DNA of 64,000 nt. Source: Melieria omissa. Taxonomy: Eukaryota > Arthropoda > Insecta > Diptera > Ulidiidae. The stretch covers positions 114,358,830-114,422,829 of the forward strand of contig OZ020268.1 of NCBI GenBank assembly GCA_963971225.1, written 5' to 3'. The notes under the pieces were generated by a model that saw only the letters and a program-made list of their open reading frames with translations, ran no database searches and was not told the origin of the DNA. Shown in pieces: positions 34,830-49,009 of the stretch. The first letter of the stretch is position 1; each line of letters begins with the position of its first letter. The position numbers and the translations under genes were made by a program.

Positions 34830-37083
34830 ATGGAGTTATTCTCTGTAAATCGGTAGGTCTGAGCAAAAGTTACGTATTTATATATTTCATTAAATATAAA
34901 CTTAACGCGTAGTTACACGGCAGAGCAGCCCGACCACGCCAAAAAGAATGAAGATGAAATACTGCAGCGTATACTGCAAAAAGTGGAAAAGCGCAAGCGA
35001 AAGAAACACAGCACCCCAGTGGAGGAGCCTACGCAAGAGCAGGACAAAAGTAAGAAAAGCAAAACAGAGTCCGAAAGTGAGGAAGTACCAGCCTCCGCTT
35101 TGGTCAATCACGAAGTGCAAGACTTGGAACCCCTACTGGCAACAGCTGAAGATGTGCCAGGTGCAGTGGAGACGGGAGAGTTTGAGATACTCGGCGAAGA
35201 CATCGATGTCAGCAAGCGCAAGAAGTTGGACATGGTGCTGCCGTCATGGCTGGCTCATCCCACCATAATTTCCACCAGCATTGCTCCTACGAGCGCCGAC
35301 GGTGACGATGTTGATGCTACCATTGGCAAATTGCCCTTTCTGGCGCCCCACATACGACAGGCTCTTAAGGAACTGAATATCTCGCGTCTCTTTCCGGTTC
35401 AAACCGCCGTCATACCGTGGATACTGGAGGCGCACGCGAAACCGCCGCCATTTCGTCCGCGTGACATTTGCGTCTCGGCACCGACGGGCAGCGGCAAGAC
35501 ACTGGCCTTTGCAGTGCCGGTTGTGCAACTGCTGGCCAGCCGCGTGCAGCGCAAAATACGTGCGCTGGTCGTGCTGCCAGTGGCCGAGCTGGCATTGCAG
35601 GTGTTCAAAGTGTTCAAGAAACTCTGCGACAAAACAGACCTGAGCGTATGTCTGCTGTCGAAGCAATTCCCATTTGCCGTGGAGCAAACGAAGCTGGTCG
35701 AGTGCTACAAGGACAACTACTATTCCAAGGTGGATATTGTGGTTACCACACCAGGTCGACTAGTGGACCACCTGCACGCCACAAAGGGCTTCAGCTTAAA
35801 GTCGCTACGTTTTTTGGTAATCGATGAGGCCGATCGCATTATGGATGCGGTCTTTCAGAATTGGCTCTACCATTTGGACGAGCATGTACGCACCACCTCG
35901 GACCAGCTGCTTTCTGGCCGTGCAGCGCCTCTTTGCTACAGTGAGCTGGAGCAAGCGACTGTCGGACAGCCGCACAAGTTGCTCTTCTCGGCCACGTTGT
36001 CCCAAGATCCGGAGAAACTGCAAAATTTACGACTCTTCCAGCCGAAGCTGTTCACATCGGTGCTGGCGAATTTGGCGGAGTTGCGGGAGAAGTTCGCCTC
36101 AGCTGCAGAGGGCGAGCAGGCAACTTCGCGCGGTGAGTTCATTGGCAAATACACCACACCGGCCGAGCTGACGGAGAAGTACTGCATTACGGAGATGCGC
36201 ATCAAGCCGCTGACGTTGTACGCGCTGATACAGGAGAACGGCTGGACGAAATTTCTGTGCTTCACCAACAGCGCCGAGTCATCGGGCAGGTAGCGACTGA
36301 CTGAAAACTGGAACGAGTGATGTGTCTTAAAGTTACGATTTGTTTTGCAGATTGGCGTTTGTTTTGAATTCGCTGTTTGACAAAAAGCTAGCGATCAGTG
36401 ACCTGAGTGCTTCCATCGGCGCCAAGGAGCGCGCCAATGTACTCAGCCAGTTTGCACGCGGACGCATAAGTGGTTTGGTTTGCTCCGATGCATTGGCGCG
36501 CGGCATTGACATACCAGATGTGGATGTGGTGGTGTCATACGACCTTCCGCGTCATATCAAAACTTACATACATCGCATTGGTCGCACGGCGCGCGCTGGC
36601 TGCCCCGGCACTGCCATAACGCTACTCACCCAAAAGGAGCTCAACGTTTTCAATGTAACTTTTATTTTGTACATTTTACAATTTTTATTTCGTATACTTT
36701 GACGCCAAAATTGAATATTAATCCAATAGCAAACTCTGGCCGAAGTGGGCAAAATGATCACCCAAGAAATCAGCGTTTCCACCACAACGGAGGAGAAATA
36801 CGCCAAACTTTACACGATGGCACTGCAGGCTTTGCGACGTAAGTTAGAAAAGGACAAAACCGCCAAGGTGCTGCAAAAGGAGCGCGCTAAGGAAAAGGCA
36901 ACGCTGAGCAACATAGACCCGACAACGTTGAGCGTCATGGAGAAACTACAATTTCAAGCGCGTTTGCAGATGCCAACGATAGACGAGCCGCAGACTCAAC
37001 AACTGCAGAGCTGCCCGAAGAATCTTAACAAACGAAAAAAATTTAACGCTAGCGCTGGCAAGGCGAAAGCTATACAAAAATAA
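34830..37083 (+). CDS. DEAD-box ATP-dependent RNA helicase, Dbp73D/DDX51
   Basis: Exons 34830-34852, 34913-36289, 36351-36654 and 36730-37083 give 685 residues with all GT-AG junctions in phase. The start MELFSVNR is a short first exon that joins to RYTAEQPD through a split Arg codon. A charged, lysine-rich N-terminal region precedes the helicase core. The core has LFPVQTAVIPWIL (Q-motif area), APTGSGKT (about residue 197), TPGRLVDHL, VIDEADRIMD (about 312), LFSATLSQDP, CFTNSAESSGR, ARGIDIPDVDVVVSYDLP and HRIGRTARAG (about 540). The family (yeast Dbp6, human DDX51) acts in nucleolar 60S ribosome assembly. The C-terminus is basic, as is usual. The gene converges with the importin-4 gene; a poly(A) signal lies at 37133. 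Confidence 0.96.
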
Positions 37084-37132
37084 ACATGCTGAGGTTTATT
37101 TTCAAATAATTTTCTTTATTTTCATTTTCCAA

Positions 37133-37138
37133 AATAAA
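37133..37138 (+). terminator. Poly(A) signal of Dbp73D
   Basis: AATAAA 49 nt after the stop codon. Confidence 0.65.
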
Positions 37139-38940
37139 AGAGATGAGAAAATGCTGCTTTCCTAAGCATCATAACTTCTTATAAAATACAGATATACGTT
37201 TTGTAATGCTAATTCGATTCGTTTTGTGTTCGAAAACAATGTAGAGATTGTCTTCCATTTAATGTTTGCCTATGCGCGTATCAAAGCAGATTCAAAAAAA
37301 GTAAGGAAAAACTTCAATGTCGGCGGTGGCCGCTAAGCAAACGCAAAAGTACAACACGTATCAATTCATTTGCTTAACTTCTGCTTTACGTATTTGATTT
37401 TTAAATAAAAAAAAATTAATTAACTGGAATAAGTTGACTGGTTGGCAAACCAATACATAATATTTTACGAGTTCAATTTTCATATTTTCTTGAGACAAAT
37501 AAAATGTATGTTCGTGAAAAGAGGAAATTAAGCGCAAATCAAATATAAGGAAAATAAATAAGTTTAATGTCGACAAAAAACAATAACAAAAACGTGCTGG
37601 CAAACACTCCATTGAAAACTAGATGTAGTTGCTATGGAAGGGGTGGTGGCTAAAATACGGCAAACGGTTAACTCAACTTGTCAGCGTAAGCCTATCCGTA
37701 CAGTGGCTGCTTCAACCAATGCATCGGAATACCAGTAATTGTAATAGAGGAAAACGGAAGAGAGATCAATTCACTCGACGAGTGAAGTGTAGACAACACG
37801 GCATCCACATTGAGGAAACTGGGGGTTGCTGCGGCACAGTTGGCCAGTTGGGTGCGTGTGGAGTGTTTACCAACGGGTATGTGGGTTTGGAAACTATCGT
37901 GTGATGTCTGAAGCGCTCAAGCAAGCGAACAATTTCTACAACTTGACACAGTATTATCACAGCCTTTTACGTGGAGAGTCAACACCTCTTTGGCACCAGC
38001 CACAAACGAACAGCGGCTGGTGGAAAAAGGCACAAAATATTTGCCATGTGTTAGTTAAGCAACACAAGGCGCGCTTGGCCGCCTGGCGGCAAATGTTTAT
38101 GAGCGAAAGGTGGAATTTGGAGATGAAATGGCGAGGAATTGTTTCTCCCTGTGTATATTAAATATACAAAAATCATACATATTTAATTGCTAAACTACAC
38201 GTTTGCATTTACATGCATGCGTACGCGTGTGTGTGTGGGTATGTTTTAAAAACAAGTCTTTGTCGGTTGTGTACAAGTTGCCAGCAGTGGGCAGCAGTAA
38301 TTGCAAGTAATTGACTCTAAACGTTACATGGTTTTATTTCAATGTACAATAAAAACATTTGATTGCTCTCATTTACATTTGGGACGCTTGGCTTCAATTC
38401 AAATCAATTCGTTCTTCTACATGTAATAAAAACGCTTCCGTATCGGCTCGGTGCAACAGCGCAGCGTTCGCGGTTGCGTGTTGTGGCTGTCACTTCATAT
38501 GTCGCGCGACTACGCGTACAATTACAATTTAACAATAAAATATCAGCATTACATTTCATTACGTTGAAAACATACAAAAAATTAAAGGAAAAACGTTTCA
38601 GTAATCAGACATTTTCAGCTGAACCGTTCACAGTTGCAGTTCAATTTCTGTCTCTATCGGTATGTGTGTTGTGTTGTGTGTGTGTATGTGTGTGTGTATG
38701 TGTGTGTGTGTGTGTGTGGGGGGGCTAAAATGCTCGCAGTCTTTGTTTTTTTTTGTTTGGTTTTCCAAGAGAAGTGTGTGGGTAAGCTAAGTTAGAAATG
38801 TTCTTGTTTTCGTTTCTTGTGTTATAATAAAAATGAGGTTACTGCTAATGCAAAAAAGTTACTTTCCATTCAAAAAAGCATAAGGGAAATACAGCTGCCA
38901 GTCTCTACAGCCCTGAAGCTGCCGTCAGCACGCGTCGCTC
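37139..38940. other. Intergenic between convergent genes
   Basis: Contains the 3' UTR of the minus-strand importin-4 gene at its right side (a minus-strand AATAAA lies near 38332-38337) and a GT-rich microsatellite. A plus-strand frame from ATG 37904 to 38161 (85 codons) is noted but not called. Confidence 0.5.
38661..38724. repeat. (TG)n-rich microsatellite
   Basis: An interrupted TG repeat (tgtgtgtgtatgtgtgtg and similar) ending in a run of G. It lies in the presumed 3' UTR of the importin-4 gene. Confidence 0.85.
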
Positions 38941-41900
38941 TTACAGCGACTGCAGGAACACCACAATTTCAGGGTTGGAGTTGGCCACCGCGTTGAACTT
39001 GTCCGGATAGTTCTCGCGTATCTCCTTGAGCAGACCCAGTGCGCTGTCGTACGTCTCCTTCTCCGTGTACTCTTTCTTGTACAGCACGTGTATGGCTATG
39101 GCAATAATCTGCTCGAGCGAGCCCGCAATACTGTCGCGCGACTGTATGTACAGTAGTTTCAAGCACTTGAAGATGGCCGCGTTCTCGTCAAAGTCCTCGC
39201 GCAGCGGCAGATGCTGCAGAAACACTGGCAACACCTGTGCCAACGGCACGAGTGCGCTGTTATTGATGATAAGCCGAGCAATGGCACCGCAAATGTTGTC
39301 CAGTGCACTGGGCTTGGTTTCCTTTGATACGGCCTGCGAGAGAGCATTCAGAATGTGGGGATAGGCTCTGAAAAAATATTAAAAAAAAGGATTTTTAGTA
39401 GGAAAAACACTTCATACGACACGACATACTCATAAGATTTTTCCCCCGAGTACAAGACCAGCTCGCCGAGGCCGTAGACTGCGTTCTGGCGCGCCTGCTC
39501 GAAATCGTCCAACAGACCACCAATCATCAGTGGACAGAATGTTTCAAAATAGTTGGCGCTGAGTTTCTGCAGAGGCGCAAAGCACTCTGCAACCGCACCG
39601 TACGCGAAAGCGCGCTGCGACTCGAGGTCCTCGTTTTTCTTTGCTTTATGCTATTGCAAATTAGACAAATAATCAGAATATCAATTTTTTATTTTGAAAA
39701 TCAAATGAACAGTTTTTAAATTTACAAGCGCCTTTTCCACTTACCAACTTTTGCACGATTATGGGATAGACACGGCTAAAGAACACGGCAAACTGATCCG
39801 GCTGCAACGCATGTCCGAACAGTGGCAACATATTGCCGGCGCCCTCCACAATTGCCTCGTCATATTCGCTCTCCTCGGCGTCCTCGTCTTCATCGCCGGT
39901 ATGCTCGTCGAACTGACAGGCCACCTTGCTCTGAAGTACGTCGTTGATGCAGGCAAAGATGATGTCGCGCAGCTCGTCCGTTGGCAATGCCGCATGTTTC
40001 AGTTCCTTCAACAAATCGCCGAGGCCCTCTAGTGCCGGCAGCACCACCGACACCTCCTCGTCATCGTGCACGATTCTACCCAACTTTGGCAATAATATGG
40101 TAATTGCATTAGCCACGCCTTGAATATCGTTCTGCTTGAACAATGCAATTACGAAGGCGCACAGTGCGTCGATGGACACTTTGCGTATATCCTCCTGTGG
40201 GTGGTCAATCATCTTGTACACGTTCTGGTACGACTTCTCCAGGTAGGGAATGAAAGCAACGCCTGTGTGCTCGGCGAACTCTTTCAGCGCCAGTATGGCC
40301 TCCTCTTTCTCATCCAAATACGAGTTCTCCACACTGTAGCCAGCAATGTTGTCCAAGTCATCATCCTCCTCGTCGGATTGCTCAATGTCAATGTCGTCCT
40401 CATTCTCGTCCGCCTCATTCTCGGTGTTGGGTGCATTAGTCGGCACGCCGTCATCGTCCTTGAACTCGGGTATGACTTCCTCCGTGGACAGTATGGAGTC
40501 ATAGAGGCGCTCAATGATTTTCGGATAGATAGGAGCCATTTCCTCGTTCACCACTTCGGCCAACGAAGCAATCAAGTTGTACAAGGCACGACGTACGTCC
40601 GGATCGTCAGCCTTTTCCAACAAATTTAGTGCAAAGTTCATGGTGTCGGTGGCCAGGGGCATGAAGTTTTGCTTGCCAATAGTGCGTGCCAGGGCGGCCA
40701 ACGTGTCAATGGCCTGTGGACGCAGGCTGATGATATCTTCGTTGTCGGTTTGAACCAGGTAGGTCTGAAGAATGGCGATCAGACGTTGGAAATAGGGCAA
40801 CATATGCTCGTTGGTGGCATTAGCGGCAGCGGAGACGGCGCTCAGAGCGAGTTCACGCACGCGCACCGAATTGTTGGGGTTCAACGCCTCAAAGAGACTG
40901 TGAAGCAAGCAAAAAGATAAATGTAGTTTTACAAATACATTACATTTAAACTTAGATATGTGCACAGACCACAATAATTCTCTGCACATCTCGATTAAGG
41001 GAAATCTACTTACATCTCCATCAACACGGGCAAATGTGGCACCAAATCATCCTCCAAATTCTCGCAAAAGGTCTCCAGAGCGTAGAACATGCGATCGATG
41101 TGCTTCGGCTCAGTGCCGCCGCTCTGAAGGGAATAAGGGAAAAGTGCATTTTTAGAAACCAATGGAAACGAAGAGTTCACTATTTGAACAATTTGCAAGC
41201 AAACGGTGCAGACAACTAAAGTTCAACTCAAATTTAAAGTGATGGTTTTGTTGCAAATCTAAGATACAATTTTGCAGCTATTAGAAAACTGTACGAAAAC
41301 GCTACATAATTTGATAAGACCGATTTTCGCTTGATTTGCAGTTGGTTGATATAAAGAATGGTATCAGTTTTAGGCGGCCATGACTCGGCGACTACATCAC
41401 TGGGCCAAGTTGCCTTGCGTAAGCGTCATTAAGGAGGAAAAACAAACAAACGAAAAAGAGCCAAAATTGTACAAATTTATAAAGCAACAAACGAGGTGAA
41501 AGTTCTTAGTATATTTTCAAATTTTGGCAGGAAGAGAAGGTTCGGAAGGCAAGTCTGTGAGGCAACCTACCCTTAGCTCGTTACACAGCTGGTGCAGGAA
41601 CTCAAAGAGTATGGGCAGTATTTGTGGTGCGAACTTGGTGATGTCCGGCTGCAGATGTTCCGAGAACTGGCCCAGCGCAAAGAAGGCGGCATTGCGCACC
41701 AGCGGGGTGGGGTCGGTGATGCCCACTTTCACAATATTCAACATGGTCTCCAGGTATTTATTGCAAATGGCCTCGGAGCAGCCCTCGGCAATAACGGCCA
41801 TGCTCAGATATGCGGCACGTCGAGGCAACGGGTCCTGGCCTTGCAGAGCTGGCTCTAGCAGAGTCAAAAGTGGGGGAATCAGTTTCTCGGGCGGCACGCT

Positions 41901-44900
41901 CAGTGCCAATAGATCCATAGTCTGCGTAGCGGTAGTCATCGGGTTAGAATTGTCCTCGCCAAGGAAGTATTCCTCATCGTCTAAAAAAGCAAAATATGAA
42001 AGTAGTTATTAGTATGAACCCGTATTTGAATTTCTGCTTCTTTGGCGCACCATCATCGTCTTCCGGCTCAGTAGCCATCAAGTTGAACACCACACGTATG
42101 ATCGGTTCAATCAGCTTCTGCTTGATGATCAGCTTCTTCTTGAGGCGCACTAGCCAGCCAACATAGGCTACCGCCTTTACGCGCACGGCGCTGTCCAGTT
42201 GCGTGTTGTTGGCCGCCTCCAAGCAGAACTCCAGTAGCTGTTTGATATAGTTGTTTAGCAGCTTTGCATTCAAATCAGCCATGCTCTCCAGTATGTCAAA
42301 GGCATGCACAAACTGATCGACATCTGGCAGTACGGCGAATGCCTGCAGCGATTTGATTATGAGTGGTATCGACTTCTGTAGAGTCTGCTCGGCAGAGTTG
42401 TGGCCCAGAGTGAACGGAACCAGATAAGTCATGCCCGACAAAATGTTAAATATCACTGGCGTTGCCATATTGCCAGTCACCTCGGTGGCCACCAGAGCGG
42501 CGGTGAACATTTCGCACACCGAATCCATATGTGGCAAAAATTGATCGGGGGCCGCATCGGCCAGTATGGCAAAAGTCGACGAGCCCAATTCACTCTGCTT
42601 GGGATCGGCTGAGCTGCAGTAGGTGTAGATGAACTTCAGCACCTCATTCATCCACGAGTCCTGCTTCTTGGCTTCGTGGCGCACCAACACGCCCACAAAT
42701 TGAGCAATGCCCTTGCGCACAGACTTCTGCTGTTCCTGCATGAGAGCGTTCAGCATGCCCTGCTTGATGCTGAAAGGGGAAAGCACACAAATCAATTATC
42801 ATTTTTTTTTACAAAATGCCATATGAGAATGTGATTCTACGTACAGTTGTTGTTGCTCTACAGGCACCTTGTTCCATTGGCGCAACTTGCCCAAATGCTT
42901 CTTTAGCAGAACGGCCGAATATTGGCGCACCTGCGGCTCTGGCGCGGTGACAACGATCTCGCATAGAGCCGGAATCGTTTCAGGATGCTTGTAGGCCTCT
43001 TGCAGATCGGCAGTGGCCTGGATAGAAATTCAAACAATAACTTCATTATATGAAAATGTGTAAAATGGATACAAGTTGGTAGTCAAAACAATTTTCATAT
43101 GTGCTCTTGGTTGCTTTTAATCTGCACAGAATGCTTTGACATACAAGAATGTCCCGTGCGCGGCGGCATCATTACAGTGTGCAGTCAAAGGTGAAAAATT
43201 AGAAACAATGCAAAAATGTTTTTGCTGCGCGCGCACAGGTATAGTGAGTGAGAACGACAGCTGCCAATTTTCGCGTCGCAGTTAAATGTGGAAATGTGTG
43301 AATGACCGGATTTGCGCCACTACCACTGCCGTGAGCAGCTGCTCATCCAAATGAAAACAATGACTGAAGTATTTTCCGAATGGCAATGCATGAAGATACA
43401 GCAACAGATGAAGAAGAATACATCCTGCCGTAAGGCTACCTTTAGACAATTCTTGTAGTAAATTAAACGTGCCATTTTGCGGCATAGAATGTAAGAAAAA
43501 TACTTCTGCAATGCATTGTAAAGATTTATGTGTTTTCATGGCAGACATTATATAAATTTGTATGCAGCATTGGCCTCAATTAAATGTTTTCACCGTTGCG
43601 TGTGGCATACTGACATATTACACTAACACCCACTGCGCCTCTCGTGCTTAATTCCATGCATTCAACTTGTGCGAAGAGTTTCCGAGTTTTTTTTTGCAAA
43701 TTCTATGAAATGGTAAATGATATGAGCGAAATATCCCAGAGTTGTAGATGCAAGAAATTACCGGGAGTTGTGGTCGATAAAGCCATTTAGTTTTATACTT
43801 CTATGTCGACTGCAGAGGCAAACAACAAACACGCACAATGTGAGATTTTAGCACACAGACAACATAGTTTACAAGTCTAGGATTACCGCCTAGAGGCCTA
43901 ATGCGCTTTACAACTTACTGCAGCTATTTTATGGTAAGAAGAGCAGGACATTACAATTGTACAAACTGTCCTAAGTGTGCTCCGAGAATGGAAACAATTA
44001 CTTCTCATACCTTTCGAAAGGTTTCGCCTCTTTTACAAATTTAACGCCAACACTGTAGTTTTATGCAACAAAGTTTGGAAATTGATGTTGTAGTTCACAC
44101 CGGCGCGACCACCTCGACCGATCTAAACCTCACTACACACTTGCCACATCACACGAACAAACACACAAAGGCACACAAACTGGTGGCATGCGAATCTTTG
44201 GGAATTCGAATTTTTAATTATGGCGTACATGTTAATTTTCTAGCGTTTTAGCCTATAGCCAGATTTATACACACATACATATCAATGTGTGCTATATCAA
44301 TAAAAAAGGAGCAACTATTTATGGCAAATAACAATATATAAAATCAAGCCGACATTTAGGCATCAAATTTAATTTTAAATAGTAAAATCCAAGTGCTACA
44401 AAAATGTATACAATGTATTCCATTAGCGGCAGCGGCAGTGGCAGTCGGACGTAGCAAACCTTGTGCACACGTGGCCGTCAAACGAAGCACACTTTGCAGT
44501 TTCTAGGTGGCGTGTAGCGTAATTTGTTTTTGTTTACATTCTACATGGAAGACAGGTGTCGGCGATATTTACGAGCAAATGAAACGGCTGGATTTATTCT
44601 AAAATAACATTAATGAATTTTCTATATATTAGAAGGCAATGCTATCGACTTGCGTCATTTAAAAGGGCGAGGCAAAAGAAGTAAAGTGGAAGGCGGCATT
44701 CGTTTTCGTGATAAGCCAGACAGCCAGATGTAACACACATATAGTGCGAGGAGACATGTAAGCGCAACGTTGATGGACTAACATACAAAATGAAAATTGT
44801 TATTGAGGACAAATGAACGCTTTCAGGTCACTGAACGCTTGCAATAAAATATACGTAAGAATGTGTATTTTTACCAGTTGCAGACCAAATGTATATTACA

Positions 44901-46840
44901 AAATCATTGCATTGGCAGAAATGGGGGGCGGGGGGCTAAGTAAAATTAGCACTGACAGACATGTCTTGCCTTTCTTCTGTGGAAATTTTGCCTTCACTCC
45001 CCGCGTCACTAAGTGCCACTGTCGCACTTTGGCTATCGAATAAAATTAAATATAAATTACTGCGGCGCCAAATATGTGTTCCAAGTTATTCGGAAGAATT
45101 TTTATTGCTACGCAATAGCCAAGACAAAAACAAAAAACGAAGCGCGCGCGCTTTAGCGGCTTAAGAGCCGGCGTACTGCTCACCAACACCGTCACAACCA
45201 TAAAAGCATTGGAATAGCTCGCATTTTGCATTTTAATTAATTCAACAATTTGTTGTACGCCGCAATTACTCATTCAGCAAACTTGTGTTTGCAAAAATTA
45301 TGAAAATATAATGTGCAAACGAGAAAGAAGACGCAAAAATGAAAAGAATTTGATGCCCACAGAACCGCGCCCGGTCGCAGCCTTATTCGTTTTTTTCTAT
45401 TAATTTTTTTATTCAATTGAATTTAGACATCGAATTGGCTTGGCAACAGATTGCAGCGATACCCAAATGGCAGCGAGTTCCATTATACTATATTCCAATG
45501 GCAGTCGCGCATCGTGCCACTGTGTCATCGCTTGTGCCGTTGAGGGCATCGCAATGGAAATTAGTTTGGCAAGCGAACACGTGCTGCTTGAGTGTAGTGT
45601 ACATACTCGCAAAGGCAAAGGCACTTATCTAGCCCCAGGAATTTCTTAGTATGTGATACGTGTGATGAATCATGTTCATACTAGGTGTGCAGCCGGCGAT
45701 ACATGTAAAGATGCTCTACAAATATTTACAATTATTTGACAGCTCGTGTAGAAGGCGCGTAGCAGCCAGCCAGCCAGACAGTGAGATGGCAAAGGCCATC
45801 ACCGATACGTAGAGCAATTTGAGTGAAATTTCAACAATTTATGTGCACGCAGCCGGCGATAAGGAAAAGCGTGGAATGTGTGCAAATGGGGCGCGAACTG
45901 AAATGAATTCTTCTTCTTCTTCTATTCTTTTCTTTTTATTTCCCCAACTACTGTATTGTGCTATTGATATACATACATATCCTGCGATTTTTTAAACATT
46001 TTATGAACCTCCAGACAAACCCAAATTACTTTAGATCTTAATATTTTTGTTTAATTTTAAAACTGCGTTGCCCCAAAGTCAAAGAAAGCGTTATCAACAA
46101 AGAAAGTTGAGAGATAAAAGTTATGCCGAGTACAATTTTTTTCATGTTATGAAGTTTAATATTAATGTATGTGTATAAAAAACAGAAGACTATTCCAAAA
46201 TATAATTTGAAAGCACTAAATTTTATGCCAATTTTTTCCCCCGCCACGCAAACACTTTTTTCAATTTCATAAAATGCAAAAGCAACAAAACATTTCAATT
46301 TCAACCCTACACCTATTTCAATGTAATGTGAATTTATATACCCTCCCAGATATTTGCCAACTTTTCCATAACGTTACCGCAACTGAAGAACCAATATGCA
46401 AATTTTGGTCAATAGTCGACACGTTTCAGCTGAAGCAACAGCCACCACACAACAAGAAAAAACGTGCGCAAGCGGCAAATAATGGACGAAAGATAAACGC
46501 CAGTAAATGCGACACGATGGCAACCACGAAAATAGCACAAAGCAGAAATGGCGTTGATGGTATGGAGCAGCAAGCAACGCAACGTCCACGTGTTTTTTCT
46601 GCCATACATCTTGCCGTATGTTTTTTTGCAGCTTCCAAGCGAAATATGGTCATAGTGGATAGCTGTTCATCATTATTACCAATGTGCGGTTCACGGACCG
46701 CACCCCCAAACAACACCGAAACATTGCACGAACTGCGAAAATTATTCGCAACCCACCCACGCCATTTTTTCACTTACCTTCTTGATCACATCGTTGTCCG
46801 AAGACAGCAAATTCGCAATAATCAGTTTCATATGCTCCAT
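38941..46840 (-). CDS. Importin-4 type nuclear import receptor
   Basis: Exons, high to low: 46840-46778, 43017-42845, 42769-42051, 41980-41571, 41123-41014, 40897-39745, 39650-39430 and 39367-38941. They total 1,091 residues, matching the ~1,080 of the importin-4 family. The protein is a HEAT-repeat solenoid; importin-4 carries cargoes such as histones and ribosomal proteins into the nucleus with Ran. The N-terminus (MEHMKLIIANLLSSDNDV, then TADLQEAYKHPETIPAL and VRQYSAVLLKKHLGKL) follows the importin-beta N-terminal domain. QFSEHLQPDI, GYSVENSYLDEKEE and NICGAIARLI are conserved importin-4 blocks. An acidic loop lies near residues 640-685. Importin-4 fits better than importin-5: the N-terminus lacks the importin-5 pattern. 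The 3.8-kb first intron separates a 21-residue first exon. I recall Drosophila CG32164/CG32165 as relatives. Confidence 0.92.
43018..46777 (-). other. Large first intron of the importin-4 gene
   Basis: A 3.76-kb noncoding intron, AT-rich, with a CTT repeat near 45911-45923. Frames here have no domains. No nested gene was recognised on either strand. Confidence 0.7.
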
Positions 46841-49009
46841 TTCCGCGGTAGTCACTTCCTTTTTTCTTGCTTATATCGTTCGTTGCTTCCTTTCAATTCC
46901 TTTGCAAAGCGTCACCTATTCAGCGCAATTTTATCGGCTACTGCTCCTCGTTTCTTCCCTTTTGCCGCCTTCGCAAGCACGTCTTCACCACTCGATGGCT
47001 GTCGCTGCTGCTACGCTTTTTCTATCTATCGACACAAACGCTATTTCCTTCTTCCTCAGAATAGATGTTTCAATTCTGAATTTAACACACAATTTCGCGA
47101 TTGAAAATTTTCGCAAATTATCCTGCTCAAATTTTGCAATTTGTTTTCTCGAAATTCAACACCGATTTGCACACCACCGCACCAGGCAGCTGATTTCAAA
47201 TGAATGGCCGAATAAAAATCTGCTCAACGAAAAAAATACTGAAAGCTTTTTCAGTTGGAAAAAATCAAATTTTCGATTTTCGAAGTAGAAAGAGACAATT
47301 GCATGCGAAGCCGGTTTCCATTAGACCGGGTTTCCACTAAAAAAGCTATGCATTTTCGAATTACACACAGAAAGTGTGTGTGGTGGTTTTTGCGAAATGA
47401 AAAAGCGACACCTTGTGCTACGTTTATACTACGTTCACATTGAGCCTAAATGCATAATTTCAAAGTGTTTACGTTGCCTAATTTGCATTTTATTTCGCAG
47501 CTAATGTTAAATGCTCACGTCCTATTGTCGCAGCTCATACATCAGTCCTTTACCAGCTTTTGACTAAATTATGTGTGTTTCGTTTGCTGCCTCTGTGTTG
47601 TACACACAGCAATATTTAAATACAAATATATTGCATAACTTACATGTTAAGAATATTGTACATATTTCATGCAGACAAAAATTTCAATTTAAAATTTCCA
47701 CTTTGATTATTTTCGTTTGTTGTGACTATGAACTGTCAAAAAGAGGTAAAAGCTTTTGAAAGCACCTTCATTTTGTGATGCTTTCGATAAAATTGGCCAA
47801 ATCACGCGTTTGGGCTCAATGTACACGTAGTGAAAGCATTTTTACATAGTATATACACATAATTCTGTTTTTAAACGGTGTTTTCACACGGTTTTGATTT
47901 AACACGGTTTGAAAATAAAAAAATTTAAATTTTTTACACGATTTTATTCCATTTAGCATGATTCAAAATTTGTTGGGCCTACATTTTTTTCATATCACAT
48001 ATTTAGAAAAAATTACCGTTTTGTGGATACAACAAATTTACTAGTCAGAGCATTTGAAATCTGTAAATATTTTGTAACATTATATATGTGATTTAATAAA
48101 ATAAACATGAATATTTGTTCTTAAAAAATCTTTGTTTTCACTAATATTAATAGGTTTTAGAGATAAGGATGCAATCACCTATTTTTGCATATGATCAATG
48201 TTTTTTTTTACACTTTTGTTTACACGGTTTTTCCTGCAACCAATCTACCGTGTAAAACACAATTAGGTGTATTTTGTTTCATAAGAGTCAGCGCGAGTCT
48301 ATTTCACAAATGCGTCGCACAGGTCAGAAACGAAACAAAAAGGTTGCTTGGGGAAATGAACAAAGCAATGGCATAAGATTGCTCATCTCATATGTAAAAA
48401 GTTCGTTTGTAAATTTTTTCTGAAAAAACAAGCAACGTTTTTTTCATTTATGTTTTATATTCTTGTAAATCAACTTCCACCAGTGGTCACCAGAGATCGA
48501 TTCTCCGTATAAATTGCTCGCTTACGGAGTCCGTAAAATAACGAAGAGACATCATTCAAGAAAATATTTTGTCCTTACAGCAATATTCTGTGCAATACTT
48601 CGACTTTGAAGCATTCGAACTTTCCTAATAAAAATCGGTTCTTGTCGACGAATGTGGTGAGAATGCCTCAGCTCTGGAATTTGCCAGCTTTGTACGAATA
48701 TACGCACAAGACGAAAGGAGTTTCGTTGGTACGTTTTGGCATCACTGGCTAACAACAACCCACCATTTTAATTTTGAAAGCCCAGTTTGCGCCAATCCAC
48801 TGTTTGCTAATGCTACTCGTATAAGTCGCAAAAGAAGCAAAGCTGCCGTTTTTATTATATTTGTGCAGGCGATTCCTGCTGAGGTGTTTTATATTTGACT
48901 TGAAAAACTCACAACAGTGGCGAGTTAAACGCAAAAATTGGAGTAAAGTCAGACTTGAAGGGAACTTGCGATTGCGCAGAACAGGAATTTCCTTTGTGTC
49001 GACGGGAAA
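46841..49009. promoter_or_regulatory. Divergent upstream region, importin-4 and Spd-2
   Basis: A 2.2-kb gap between two start codons pointing away from each other, so promoters for both genes should lie here. The plus-strand frames at 46782-47288 overlap the importin-4 first exon on the opposite strand and are not genes. At 47,870-48,260 there are several copies of acacggtttt, possibly a degraded repeat. No certain core promoter element. Confidence 0.45.

Noticed and set aside
39751..40629. Plus-strand frames of 93 and 169 codons
   Set aside because: They are antisense shadows of the large importin-4 exon.
38941..46840. Importin-5 (Karybeta3) identity
   Set aside because: The N-terminal repeats and the acidic GYSVENSYLDEKE region match the importin-4 subfamily better.
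46274..47288. Long plus-strand frames (276 and 168 codons)
   Set aside because: They run antisense across the first exon and upstream region of the importin-4 gene, with Phe/Ser/Leu-rich low-complexity translation.
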